A DNA stretch of 64,000 nucleotides, from the NCBI RefSeq assembly GCF_048595595.1, contig NZ_CP184347.1; one strand, given 5' to 3'. The translations under genes and the position numbers were made by a program. Below are positions 47,992 to 57,224 of the stretch, one piece after another (position 1 is the first letter of the stretch; every line of letters begins with the position of its first letter). Below the pieces are notes generated by a model, which made no database searches, had not been told where the DNA came from, and saw only the letters and a list, made by a program, of their open reading frames with translations. The DNA is from Bacteroides pyogenes_A (GTDB lineage: Bacteria > Bacteroidota > Bacteroidia > Bacteroidales > Bacteroidaceae).

Positions 47992-50900
47992 ATGAAAGAC
48001 ATCATGAAACACAAGTTTTCCTACTTGTTACTTTTCCTTTTGTTGTTTTCGACTTTCACCTCGGCCTATGGGCAGGAGCGTCTGATCACTCTTGATAAGA
48101 AGAATGCCCCGTTGAGCGTTGTGCTGAAAGAAATCGAAAAACAAACATCCATGTCGGTGGTATACAATACGAACGACATCAATGTAAACCGCAGTGTATC
48201 TATAAAAGTATCCGGTCAGTCACTCAATCAAGTCATGACCCAACTTCTCAGAGGCACCGGCGTAAGTCATTCAATAGTAGACAAACACATTGTTTTGTCT
48301 GCTCAAAAATCGCAAGAGCAACAGCAGCAAAAAAAGACCCCGATTGCATTGAGCGGCAATGTGACGGATGGTACCGGCGAGCCGTTGATCGGTGTAAGTG
48401 TTTTCGTAAAAGGAACTTCCAACGGCACGGTAACCGATATGGACGGAAACTTTAAACTAAATGCTTCTAAAGGCGATATCGTAGAAATTTCTTATATCGG
48501 CTATGCTTCTCAGACAATCACCGTAAACAATGCTCAGCCTCTGAAAATTGTGATGGCGGAAGATTCGAAAGCTTTGGACGAAGTAGTAGTTACCGCATTG
48601 GGTATCAAACGTTCGGAGAAAGCGTTGAGCTACAATGTTCAGAAAGTGGATAATGAAGCATTGACAGCAGTGAAAGACGCAAACTTCATGAATAGCCTGA
48701 ATGGTAAGGTTGCCGGTGTGAATATTCAGCGTAGTGCTTCCGGAGTCGGTGGCGGTACACGTGTGGTTATGCGTGGAAATAAATCGATCAGCGGCGATAA
48801 TAATGTATTATATGTTGTAGACGGTATACCTATCGGTAATCAAGCCAATAGAAGCGGCGATGGTACGGGATTCGGCGGAGCTACTTCCGGTGAGGGGATC
48901 GCCAATTTTAATCCTGACGATATTGAAAGTTTGTCCGTTTTGACAGGACCTTCAGCAGCAGCTCTTTATGGTGCAAGTGCAGCCAACGGTGTTATTTTGA
49001 TTAATACGAAAAAGGGAGCGGCAGGAAAAGTTCAAGTTAATGTTTCATCTTCTGTAGAGTTCGCGAATCCTTTCGTTCTGCCTAAATTCCAAAACAGATA
49101 CGGTAACTATGAAGGCGACTATACATCATGGGGAGATAAATTGGAAATGGCGAGTTCTTACGAACCGAAGAATTTTTTCCAAACAGGAACTCTGTTTAAC
49201 AACTCATTTAACCTGTCTACGGGTACAGAGAAAAATCAAACTTATTTCTCTGCTTCAGCAGTGAATTCCGATGGAATGGTCATAAATAATAAATATCATC
49301 GCTATAATGTGATGCTTCGTAATACGGCGAAAATGCTGAATGACAAGTTAACACTCGATCTTTCGGCAAGCTATGTACGTGAGTTTTACAATAACATGGT
49401 TTCTTATGGCACTTACTTCAATCCCATTGTCGGGGCGTATCTATATCCTCGTGGAATGAATTTTGAGCAAGAAAAGTATTTTGAGCGTATCAATGAGGAG
49501 AAAGGTTATAATGTGCAACAATGGGGAGCCGGTGATTTGGGTATGGACATACAGAATCCTTATTGGATTGCTTACAGAAACGTTCGTCCCGAAGTAAAAG
49601 ACCGGTATATGATGTATGCTTCATTAAAATATCAGATTCGTGATTATTTGGATGTTTCGGGACGTTTGCGCTTAGACAATACGTATACTGAAAAAGAAGA
49701 CAAACGTTATGCTTCTACTTTCAGTACGTTTGCTGCAGAAAACGGAAGATATATTTATTCAAACGAAAGCTTTAAGCAAAAATATGCGGATATTATGGCT
49801 AACTTTAATAAACAATTGGCCGAAAATTATCATTTGCAAGCGAATGCCGGTATTTCTTTCGAAGAATATGATACAAAAGGAAGAGGATATGGCGGCGATC
49901 TTTTACTCACTCCGAATAAGTTTATCTTTGATAATGTAAATCCTCAAAAATCAGCAGCTACTCAATCCGGAGGAGATAGCCGTAAACGTAATTTTGCCAT
50001 GTTTGCTTCTGCTGAACTTGCATGGAAATCCGCACTTTATCTTACATTGACCGGACGTGGCGATAAGCCTTCTCAGTTGGTTAATACAGATAATGAATGG
50101 GTATTTTATCCTTCGGTAGGTGTTTCGGCCTTGATTACCGAATTACTCCCTGAGAGCACGCGCCATTCAATCAGCCCGGTTTTGGGATATCTTAAGCTGA
50201 GAGGTTCGTTTACCAAAGTAGGTTCTCCTATTCCGTTTACAGGACTTACTCCAAATACTGTTACTCACAAATTAACAGGTGGAACTATCGAGTCGTTCGA
50301 ATACTATCCATTGGGTAGCTTTAAGCCTGAGGAGACTCGTTCATTCGAATTGGGTATCGACTCCAGATGGTTGAACAATACGATAACCTTAGGAGTTACT
50401 CTTTATCATTCAAATACGCGTAATCAGTTGCTGAAAGCTGATATGCCTGAAGGTTCCGGATATAAATATATGTTTGTCCAAGCCGGAAATGTTCAGAATC
50501 GCGGTATAGAAATAACTTTAGGTTATGATCAAACTTTTGGCGGATTTAATTATAATACTTCGTTTACAGCTACTGCCAATAGAAACAAGATCAAAAAACT
50601 TGCTTCAAATGTGAAAAATCCGGTCACTGGCGAAGTGAGAGATTTGAAAGATATCAAAATAGGACGCTTCCGTTTGCGCGAAGGCGGTGAAATGGGAGAT
50701 ATTTATGCCGATGAATGGATCAAAAGAGATCAGGATAACTATGTGGTATATACGCCCGGACAGTCGATAGCTACGGAAACTACTACACCTTACAAGTTGG
50801 GAAGTGTTAATCCGAAATGGAACTTAGGTTGGAGAAACGGATTCAATTATAAAGGTGTTAGTTTGAATCTTTTGTTCAATGCCCGTATCGGTGGAGTGGG

Positions 50901-51297
50901 AATCTCCAAAACACAGGCAGCATTAGATAAATATGGTGTATCGGAGGCGTCGGCTGATGCCCGGGATTTGGGATATATCAGCATGGGCAATATAAAAGTG
51001 CAGCCTAAAGACTTTTATAATACAGTTTATAATCTTGATTCTTACTATGTTTATTCTGCTACGAATGTTCGTTTGCAGGAAGCTACTTTAGGATACACCT
51101 TCCCTAATAAATGGTTTAAAGGCGTGATAAGAAACTTGAATTTGTCTGTATATGGCACTAACTTGTGGATGATTTATAACAAGGCTCCTTTCGATCCCGA
51201 GTTGACGGCATCTACCGGTACTTTCGGACAAGGATATGATTACTTCATGTTGCCGAGCCAACGTACTTTTGGCTTTAGCTTGAAGTTTGGTTTCTAA
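47992..51297 (+). CDS. SusC-like TonB-dependent transporter with STN signalling domain
   Basis: A 1,101-residue outer-membrane beta-barrel. Signal peptide (KFSYLLLFLLLFSTFTSAYGQ; ATG at 47992 or 48004). The STN domain spans about residues 30-105 (APLSVVLKEIEKQTSMSVVYN). A carboxypeptidase-regulatory-like domain follows at about 118-200 (GNVTDGTGEPLIGVSVFVKG), then the plug (LDEVVVTALGIKRSEKALSY, NVLYVVDGIPIGNQ, SVLTGPSAAALYGASAANGVILINTKKG) and the barrel ending in aromatic FGFSLKFGF. The STN domain is the part that contacts FecR-type anti-sigma factors, so this protein is both importer and signal receiver. It forms a pair with the SusD-like gene 28 bases downstream. The glycan is inferred from the neighbouring enzymes. 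Confidence 0.95.
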   Translation: MKDIMKHKFSYLLLFLLLFSTFTSAYGQERLITLDKKNAPLSVVLKEIEKQTSMSVVYNTNDINVNRSVSIKVSGQSLNQVMTQLLRGTGVSHSIVDKHIVLSAQKSQEQQQQKKTPIALSGNVTDGTGEPLIGVSVFVKGTSNGTVTDMDGNFKLNASKGDIVEISYIGYASQTITVNNAQPLKIVMAEDSKALDEVVVTALGIKRSEKALSYNVQKVDNEALTAVKDANFMNSLNGKVAGVNIQRSASGVGGGTRVVMRGNKSISGDNNVLYVVDGIPIGNQANRSGDGTGFGGATSGEGIANFNPDDIESLSVLTGPSAAALYGASAANGVILINTKKGAAGKVQVNVSSSVEFANPFVLPKFQNRYGNYEGDYTSWGDKLEMASSYEPKNFFQTGTLFNNSFNLSTGTEKNQTYFSASAVNSDGMVINNKYHRYNVMLRNTAKMLNDKLTLDLSASYVREFYNNMVSYGTYFNPIVGAYLYPRGMNFEQEKYFERINEEKGYNVQQWGAGDLGMDIQNPYWIAYRNVRPEVKDRYMMYASLKYQIRDYLDVSGRLRLDNTYTEKEDKRYASTFSTFAAENGRYIYSNESFKQKYADIMANFNKQLAENYHLQANAGISFEEYDTKGRGYGGDLLLTPNKFIFDNVNPQKSAATQSGGDSRKRNFAMFASAELAWKSALYLTLTGRGDKPSQLVNTDNEWVFYPSVGVSALITELLPESTRHSISPVLGYLKLRGSFTKVGSPIPFTGLTPNTVTHKLTGGTIESFEYYPLGSFKPEETRSFELGIDSRWLNNTITLGVTLYHSNTRNQLLKADMPEGSGYKYMFVQAGNVQNRGIEITLGYDQTFGGFNYNTSFTATANRNKIKKLASNVKNPVTGEVRDLKDIKIGRFRLREGGEMGDIYADEWIKRDQDNYVVYTPGQSIATETTTPYKLGSVNPKWNLGWRNGFNYKGVSLNLLFNARIGGVGISKTQAALDKYGVSEASADARDLGYISMGNIKVQPKDFYNTVYNLDSYYVYSATNVRLQEATLGYTFPNKWFKGVIRNLNLSVYGTNLWMIYNKAPFDPELTASTGTFGQGYDYFMLPSQRTFGFSLKFGF

Positions 51298-51325
51298 TCT
51301 TTTTAAAATACTAAATTTTTGTGAT

Positions 51326-52966
51326 ATGAAAATAAAGAAATACATATACCCGCTATTGGCGCTTTTGATGTTATCGGCCTGCGATTATGAAGAAGTTAAC
51401 AAAAGCACTACAGGGGTAACGGATGATGATTTGAAAGCCGGAGGACTGTTGTATGGAGCTCGCTTTTTGGAAATGCAACAACTTGTTATACCGATAGGTT
51501 CTCCTTCTAAAACGACAGGCCCGGGTAACGATTTGCAAAATACAGACCTCATATCTTCCGGGAATTATATCGGTTATTTCGGTAATAATAATAACTGGAA
51601 TTTCAGTCTCGAATCTAATTGGAATTTTCCGGCACATCGTATGAGATATGCTTTTGAAAACTTTTATTCCAACATGTTCCGTCCGTGGAGTGAAATTCAT
51701 TTGAAACTGAAAAGCTCTGATGACCCTAAAGATAGAGAAGTGGCAGCTGTTATCGATATTGTAAAAATATTGGGATGGCTACGTGCTACGGATGTTTTTG
51801 GTCCTATCGTTTATACGAAAGCAGGGTTGGGAGAAACTTCGCCAATACCGGATAGTCAAGAGGTGATTTATAAACACATGCTTGCCGATTTGGCAAAAGA
51901 TGCGGAGGTACTGAATAAAGCAATTTCTAAAGTAATGCCGAGATATGATCTCATTTATGACGGGGATGTTTCCAAATGGACGAAATTAGCCAATTCACTC
52001 ATGTTGCGCATGGCTGTCAGAATGCATTTTAAAGATAAAACATTGGCTACCGAGTATATCAGTAAAGCTTTGGATCCGGCTAATGGAGGAGTGATTGAAT
52101 CGCAGGGGGATGAAGCCAAAATCGGTGATTCTGCAAAAATGCCTTTATTGAATTCTATGATTGCCTCTATAGATTATAAGGAAACCCGGCTTGGAGCTAC
52201 TATCTGGTCTTATATGGACGGTTTTAATGACCCGCGTTTATCTGCGCTTTTCACTAAAGGTCAATGGAGGAATAAGGAAGGCTTTTTCCCGGTTGCTCCT
52301 ACTAATTCGGAACCGAAAAGAACAGGTCCAAATAGCGCGGAATTTGCTTCTGTTCCCAAAGTGACTCCTGCTTCTCCTCTTTATTGGTTCAGGGCCTCCG
52401 AAACATATTTCTTAAAAGCGGAAGCCGCTCTTTATAAACTAATTGCAGGGAATGCATCCGAGTTTTACGAAAAAGGAGTACGAATGTCATTTGATGAAAA
52501 TAAAGTAGGCAATGCTGATGCGTATTTGACACAAGAAGATGTCAAACCTACTGCGTTGAGGTGGGATAATTATTATTACGGTATTAATGCTTGGTACACA
52601 TGTGATATTTCTGATGGAAATATAACTCCCAAGTGGAATGATGCAGATACAGATGAGAAAAAACTACAGCGTATCATCACACAGAAATATTTGGCGCTTT
52701 ATCCTAATGCTGTAGAAGCTTGGACAGAATATCGTCGTACCGGATATCCTTATTTGATGAAGCCTATGGATGGAGGAGCTTATGCCAGAATCGGAGCTAC
52801 TCTTGAAGACGGTCTGAAGACTCCCGAGCGGTTTAAATATTCGCCTAAGTTTTACAGCGATGATGTGACTCAAGGTTTGGTTACAGGCTTATTGGGCGGT
52901 GAAGACCAAGGTGCTACCAGACTATGGTGGGTACGTGACGATCGTCCCAAACAGCCAAACAATTAA
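51326..52966 (+). CDS. SusD/RagB-like surface glycan-binding lipoprotein
   Basis: A 546-residue lipoprotein with signal peptide and lipobox LSAC (Cys19 from ATG 51326; a longer ORF from 51287 would overlap the SusC-like gene and bury the signal peptide). The helical TPR-like fold of SusD proteins is seen in DREVAAVIDIVKILGWLRATDVFGPIVYT, TKLANSLMLRMAVRM and SPLYWFRASETYFLKAEAALYK. The N-terminal Asp/Glu tail after Cys (CDYEE) is compatible with surface export. It sits on the SusC-like barrel as a lid for glycan uptake. Confidence 0.93.
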   Translation: MKIKKYIYPLLALLMLSACDYEEVNKSTTGVTDDDLKAGGLLYGARFLEMQQLVIPIGSPSKTTGPGNDLQNTDLISSGNYIGYFGNNNNWNFSLESNWNFPAHRMRYAFENFYSNMFRPWSEIHLKLKSSDDPKDREVAAVIDIVKILGWLRATDVFGPIVYTKAGLGETSPIPDSQEVIYKHMLADLAKDAEVLNKAISKVMPRYDLIYDGDVSKWTKLANSLMLRMAVRMHFKDKTLATEYISKALDPANGGVIESQGDEAKIGDSAKMPLLNSMIASIDYKETRLGATIWSYMDGFNDPRLSALFTKGQWRNKEGFFPVAPTNSEPKRTGPNSAEFASVPKVTPASPLYWFRASETYFLKAEAALYKLIAGNASEFYEKGVRMSFDENKVGNADAYLTQEDVKPTALRWDNYYYGINAWYTCDISDGNITPKWNDADTDEKKLQRIITQKYLALYPNAVEAWTEYRRTGYPYLMKPMDGGAYARIGATLEDGLKTPERFKYSPKFYSDDVTQGLVTGLLGGEDQGATRLWWVRDDRPKQPNN

Positions 52967-53009
52967 TCAAAGTATTAAATTCGTCGAACTCACGTTAAAT
53001 TAAAGTCTT

Positions 53010-54119
53010 ATGAAATTAAAAAGATATTTGTATTTAAGTTTGATTGCGGGGCTTATTTCCAGTTGTTCCGAGTGGACTGACATAGAGAAAGAAACCTATG
53101 AGAACCAAGAAGGATTTGAGCGTTATATACCGTTGATCGATGCCCAAAGCGAGGAGGATCTTACTCCTACAATGAGAGAGTATTACGCAAAGATTAGAGA
53201 ATATCGTAAAACTCCGCACGTGAAAGGATTCGGTTGGTTTGGAAACTGGACAGGAAAAGGTGACAATGCTCAGAATTACCTGAAGATGCTTCCCGATAGT
53301 GTCGATTTTGTATCCATGTGGGGAACACGAGGTAATCTTTCGAAAGAACAAAAAGCCGACCTTAAGTTTTTCCAAGAAGTGAAAGGCGGAAAGGCATTGT
53401 TGTGCTGGATTGTACAAGATATTGGTAGTGCAATTACCCCTGCAGGGAAGGATATGCGTGAATATTGGGTGAATGAGAAGGGCGGCGGCGATGAAGTAAA
53501 AGCTTCTATTGCATACGCTGAAGCGATTTGCGATACGATTGAAAAGTATAATTTCGATGGATTCGACATCGACTACGAACCGGGATATGGTCATAGCGGT
53601 ACTTTGGCAGATTATCAGGAAATCAGCCCGACAGGAAATAAAAAAATGCAGGCTTTTATTGAGACTCTATATAAGCGTTTGAATCCTGCGGGTAGAATGT
53701 TGGTGATGGATGGACAGCCTGAAAAATTGTCTAAAGAAACATCGAAAATGATCGATCATTATATTTATCAAGCTTATTGGGAATCCCGCACAAGTTCTGT
53801 TATTGCTAAAATTACCAATCCTCATTTGCTTGATTGGGAGCGTAAAACCATTATTACTGTGGAATTTGAACAAACATGGAGAACCGGTGGTATATCGTAT
53901 TATCAAAGCAGTGTACATCCGGAATTTAATGGTAAGCCGGGAGCGCAAATCTTTGATTATGCTACATTAGATCTTCCCAGCGGATTAAGAATTGGCGGTA
54001 TTGGAACTTATCATATGGAGTATGATTTTAAAAACGATCCTCCGTATAAATGGTTGAGAACTGCATTATATTTGGGTAATCAAGTATATCCCGGCAAGTT
54101 TAACGTTGATAAAAAATAA
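53010..54119 (+). CDS. GH18 family surface lipoprotein (probable endo-beta-N-acetylglucosaminidase)
   Basis: A 369-residue lipoprotein (signal peptide with Cys19 in LISSCSEW). The GH18 signature DxxDxDxE is complete: Asp183, Asp186, Asp188 and the catalytic acid Glu190 in FDGFDIDYEPG. Other conserved parts are KGFGWFGNWTGKGDN, VDFVSMWGTRGN and the late YQAYW and TVEFEQTW. GH18 proteins at this position in N-glycan loci either cut between the two core GlcNAc residues or act as catalytically dead binding proteins. Here the catalytic residues are kept, so activity is plausible. The 43-base gap to susD and the 6-base gap to the next gene indicate one operon. Confidence 0.88.
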   Translation: MKLKRYLYLSLIAGLISSCSEWTDIEKETYENQEGFERYIPLIDAQSEEDLTPTMREYYAKIREYRKTPHVKGFGWFGNWTGKGDNAQNYLKMLPDSVDFVSMWGTRGNLSKEQKADLKFFQEVKGGKALLCWIVQDIGSAITPAGKDMREYWVNEKGGGDEVKASIAYAEAICDTIEKYNFDGFDIDYEPGYGHSGTLADYQEISPTGNKKMQAFIETLYKRLNPAGRMLVMDGQPEKLSKETSKMIDHYIYQAYWESRTSSVIAKITNPHLLDWERKTIITVEFEQTWRTGGISYYQSSVHPEFNGKPGAQIFDYATLDLPSGLRIGGIGTYHMEYDFKNDPPYKWLRTALYLGNQVYPGKFNVDKK

Positions 54120-54125
54120 CAGCAT

Positions 54126-55307
54126 ATGAACAAGAAAATATTTTTGGGATTAGCAGCAGGCCTTATGCTATTTGCTGCTTGTCAGAATGAATTATATAAG
54201 AATCCTTTAGAAGACTTTAAAGCTCCTCAAGGCATTTATGTGACTAATAAAGGAACTGTGCAAATCTTTGTGGAAGAAGGCCAGAGCACGGCTGTAAAGG
54301 AACTGAAAGTAGCTCTTGCACAAAAAAACGGCGAGGGGATTAAAGTTCGTATAGAAGCGGGAGACGAAGCACAGCTTGAAGCATACAACAAAAAGAACAA
54401 TACGGAATACCTGATGCTACCGAAGAAAATGTACAATTTATCCACGGATATGGTATTTGAACCCGGTGTAACTTTGCAGGCTATTCCATTAGTATTAAAA
54501 GATGTGGAATTTCCTCTTGCCGGAGATTATGCGTTACCGATAAAAATTAAAGAAGGGTCGACTACCATCATCGATGGGGAAGATGAAGTTCTTCTTGTGC
54601 TGGAGAAGCGCATTCGAACAAAATCACTTCGTATGAAGGGTTACGGAAGCGAGAAGGCTGACATGTTCCCGAATGATTTCAAAGTAGATCAATGGACAAT
54701 GGAGGTTATGGTCAATCGTGCATCCTATAATGCCAATAACCGTTCTATTTGCGGAACGAAACTGGTTCAGAATGCCGGTCCGCACGATGAAATTTATACT
54801 CGTTTCGGCGATGTGACTATCGATCCCAACCAACTTCAGATCAAGACAGGGTCATCTCAAATCGATGTAGAGAAAAGTAAGTTTGCAGCCAAACCGGATA
54901 CATGGTATATGCTTGCTTTCGTTTATGACGGACATAAGAATATGGTGTATGTAAATGGCGAACTGGTGGCGGAACGTGAGATAAGAACGGGGCCTTACGG
55001 TTTAATTGGTTTTTGGATTGGTGGATCCAATGAGTTGGTTCGTGAGGTTCGTTTCTGGAAAACTGCTCGTACAGCGAAACAGTTAAAGGCTTATACTTGG
55101 AAGATGGTAGACCCGACAGACGATAATCTGCTACTTTACTATCCGGGCAACGGTAAGAAACGCGATGCGGCTACAGGAGAAATTGTGGATGATGAGACAA
55201 TGATTTGGGACTGGAGCAAGAATGCCAAGCATTTATCTAAGCCGAGTAGTGCAACATTTGATGATAATGGAGGGAAATATTATACTTTTCCGATGGAGGA
55301 GAAATGA
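54126..55307 (+). CDS. DUF1735 plus LamG-like surface lipoprotein (glycan binding)
   Basis: A 393-residue lipoprotein (Cys19 in MLFAACQNE). Residues about 35-165 are a DUF1735-type domain (VKELKVALAQKNGEGIKVRIEAG, YNKKNNTEYLMLPKKMYNLS, TLQAIPLVLKDV). Residues about 175-370 form a LamG/concanavalin-like domain (QWTMEVMVNRAS, WYMLAFVYDGHKNMVYVNGELV, GFWIGGSNELVREVRFW). This combination is frequent in host-glycan PULs as a surface glycan-binding protein or helper of the GH18 gene beside it. No catalytic motif is seen. A terminator follows, closing the susC-to-lamG transcript. Confidence 0.88.
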   Translation: MNKKIFLGLAAGLMLFAACQNELYKNPLEDFKAPQGIYVTNKGTVQIFVEEGQSTAVKELKVALAQKNGEGIKVRIEAGDEAQLEAYNKKNNTEYLMLPKKMYNLSTDMVFEPGVTLQAIPLVLKDVEFPLAGDYALPIKIKEGSTTIIDGEDEVLLVLEKRIRTKSLRMKGYGSEKADMFPNDFKVDQWTMEVMVNRASYNANNRSICGTKLVQNAGPHDEIYTRFGDVTIDPNQLQIKTGSSQIDVEKSKFAAKPDTWYMLAFVYDGHKNMVYVNGELVAEREIRTGPYGLIGFWIGGSNELVREVRFWKTARTAKQLKAYTWKMVDPTDDNLLLYYPGNGKKRDAATGEIVDDETMIWDWSKNAKHLSKPSSATFDDNGGKYYTFPMEEK

Positions 55308-55352
55308 TGTTGAATCGAAAATAAAGGACTCGATAAACATCTGAAACATCAT

Positions 55353-55393
55353 AATCACCCCTGCTGCGCATATCTGTAGCAGGGGTGATTTTG
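55353..55393 (+). terminator. Terminator after the DUF1735/LamG gene
   Basis: AATCACCCCTGCT (55353-55365) pairs with AGCAGGGGTGATT (55378-55390), followed by TTG. The T-run is short, but the stem of 13 bp is perfect. Confidence 0.8.
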
Positions 55394-55435
55394 TATGGAA
55401 AGACTTGTTATCCTGTAAGGGGTAACCGGTTGATA

Positions 55436-55545
55436 TGGTATCTATATATTACCGATATGGTATTCATATATAGTCGGCGTGGTGGATATATATAGTCAAC
55501 GTGGTAGAACTATATGGCTGATAGGGTGGATCTATATGGTCGGAT
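55436..55545. repeat. Five tandem copies of a 22-bp unit
   Basis: Units start at 55436, 55458, 55480, 55502 and 55524, with an exact period of 22. All but the last begin TGGT, and they share a TATATA core and a CGR/CGG end (for example TGGTATTCATATATAGTCGG). Individual units differ by up to about half, so the period is better conserved than the sequence. Located in the gap that separates the two halves of the PUL. Confidence 0.9.
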
Positions 55546-55744
55546 CACAAGAGCTGCCGAAGCATGTTTTTTTAAGACAAGTTATGCCGGATAGTCTCTG
55601 TTGCCGAAGAGCAAATAATAGTTTTATACGGACAAACAGCTGGCGGGTTCTGCTCCTAAGGTTGCGATTCTTTTTTTATTTCTATGCAAGCAACGAGAAA
55701 AAAATTATAAATACATTAGTAGTTATTCCCTTTAAATTGTATTA

Positions 55745-55824
55745 TATATAGTAATCACGACGGCCGGACTTCAACATCCGCATAAGTTCACTCGTCTTTT
55801 GATTATATTGTATATAGTAATCAC
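55745..55824. repeat. Direct repeat TATATAGTAATCAC, two copies 66 bp apart
   Basis: The 14-mer occurs at 55745-55758 and 55811-55824, exactly 66 bases apart, just upstream of the MFS transporter gene. It could be a regulator or sigma binding site for the second PUL transcript, or a residue of the 22-bp repeat system. The stretch 55546-55744 shows no gene. Confidence 0.7.
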
Positions 55825-55857
55825 TAAAAAAGATCTTTTATCTATTACATTTGAATT

Positions 55858-57150
55858 ATGCAACAGAACGAAAAAGCCTCTTGCCACAAGAAGATAAATC
55901 CCATTCGTTGGGTGCCTACCGTTTATTTTGCCATGGGGCTTCCCCTTATTTCCCTCAATCTGGTATCGGTGGTGATGTTTAAAGATTTGGGAATCGATAA
56001 TAAATCCATTGCTTTCTGGACTTCGTGGCTACTTCTTCCTTGGTCGTTGAAGCCGATTTTCAGTCTCGTGATGGAGACGTTCGGCACTAAAAAGAAGTAC
56101 GTGGTATTCACCGAACTTATCAGCGCCGTATTGTTCGGGCTGATTGTGTTTGCTCTTCCTTTACCCGACTTTTTCTCCGTGACATTGGCCTTGATGGGAG
56201 CTATTGCGATCAGCGGCTCTACTCACGATATAGCCGGCGACGGCATATACCTTAGCGAACTCGATACGACCACTCAGAGCAGATACTCCGGTTGGCAGGG
56301 AGCGTTTTATAATTTAGCTAAGGTGCTGGCCAACGGGGGACTGGTCTTTCTTGCCGGATGGCTTATACGTTCGATGAATCTTACCATTACGCAATCGTGG
56401 CAAACGATCATGTTTATCTCTGCCGTTATTCTGTTTTTGGTAGGAATCTATCATTGGAGGGTGCTTCCCTCTGACGAACCTAAAAAAACGGGAAGTTTCC
56501 GGGATAAGACTCAGGAGCTTTGGGAGGTGTTCATCAGCTTTTTCCGTAAGAAATATATCTGGATTTATCTGATGTTTATTTTCTTATACCGTTTCGCGGA
56601 AGGGTTGGTGATGAAAATCGTGCCGTTGTTTCTGAAAGATGCGGTAGAGAAAGGAGGAATCGGACTGTCGAATGAGCAATACGGGCTGGTGTACGGAACG
56701 TTCGGAACGGTTGCTTTCATCATCGGCTCCATATCCGCCGGTTATTACGTGTCGCATTTCGGGTTGAAAAAGGTGCTGTTCTCTCTGGTCTGTATGTTTA
56801 ATATTCCGTTTGCCGTTTATTTGCTGTTTGCCGTTTTTCAGCCGCAACAAATCAGTGTCATCGCTTTAGGTATCGTTGGCGAATATTTCGGTTATGGATT
56901 CGGATTTGTGGGACTCACGCTCTTCATGATGCAGCAAATTGCACCGGGAAAATATCAGATGGCTCATTATGCGTTTGCCAACAGCCTGATGAATCTGGGT
57001 GTGATGTTGCCGGGAATGATAAGCGGTTATCTGAGCGATCTGGTGGGATATAAAACATTCTTTATCTATGTGATGGTAGCTACTATTCCCGCATTCTTGA
57101 TCACATATTTCACTCCATTTACGTATGACGATTCCGGAAAACGGAAATAA
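55858..57150 (+). CDS. MFS-type oligosaccharide transporter
   Basis: A 430-residue inner-membrane protein with about 12 hydrophobic segments, of the major facilitator type related to AmpG-like or sugar permeases in Bacteroides PULs. Markers: WVPTVYFAMGLPLISLNLVSVVMF at the first helix, SGSTHDIAGDGIYLSELDT in the conserved loop, FGTVAFIIGSISAGYYVSHFG in the second half. It lies 75 bases upstream of the GH130 gene. In B. thetaiotaomicron an MFS transporter next to a GH130 mannosyl-GlcNAc phosphorylase gene is proposed to import the N-glycan core disaccharide; the same role is inferred here. Confidence 0.88.
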   Translation: MQQNEKASCHKKINPIRWVPTVYFAMGLPLISLNLVSVVMFKDLGIDNKSIAFWTSWLLLPWSLKPIFSLVMETFGTKKKYVVFTELISAVLFGLIVFALPLPDFFSVTLALMGAIAISGSTHDIAGDGIYLSELDTTTQSRYSGWQGAFYNLAKVLANGGLVFLAGWLIRSMNLTITQSWQTIMFISAVILFLVGIYHWRVLPSDEPKKTGSFRDKTQELWEVFISFFRKKYIWIYLMFIFLYRFAEGLVMKIVPLFLKDAVEKGGIGLSNEQYGLVYGTFGTVAFIIGSISAGYYVSHFGLKKVLFSLVCMFNIPFAVYLLFAVFQPQQISVIALGIVGEYFGYGFGFVGLTLFMMQQIAPGKYQMAHYAFANSLMNLGVMLPGMISGYLSDLVGYKTFFIYVMVATIPAFLITYFTPFTYDDSGKRK

Positions 57151-57224
57151 ATGCTATCTTAGCGACGAATTTTGTTTCTTATCGAAAGATTTACTAATTT
57201 ATAACTTATAAAACTTCAATTACA

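Noticed and set aside
51287..51325. Longer SusD-like start at 51287
   Set aside because: It overlaps the SusC-like stop and would place 13 residues before a canonical lipoprotein signal peptide.
55846..55853. TACATTTG as promoter of the MFS gene
   Set aside because: It ends only 4 bases before the ATG, which would require a leaderless transcript, and has no matching upstream element.
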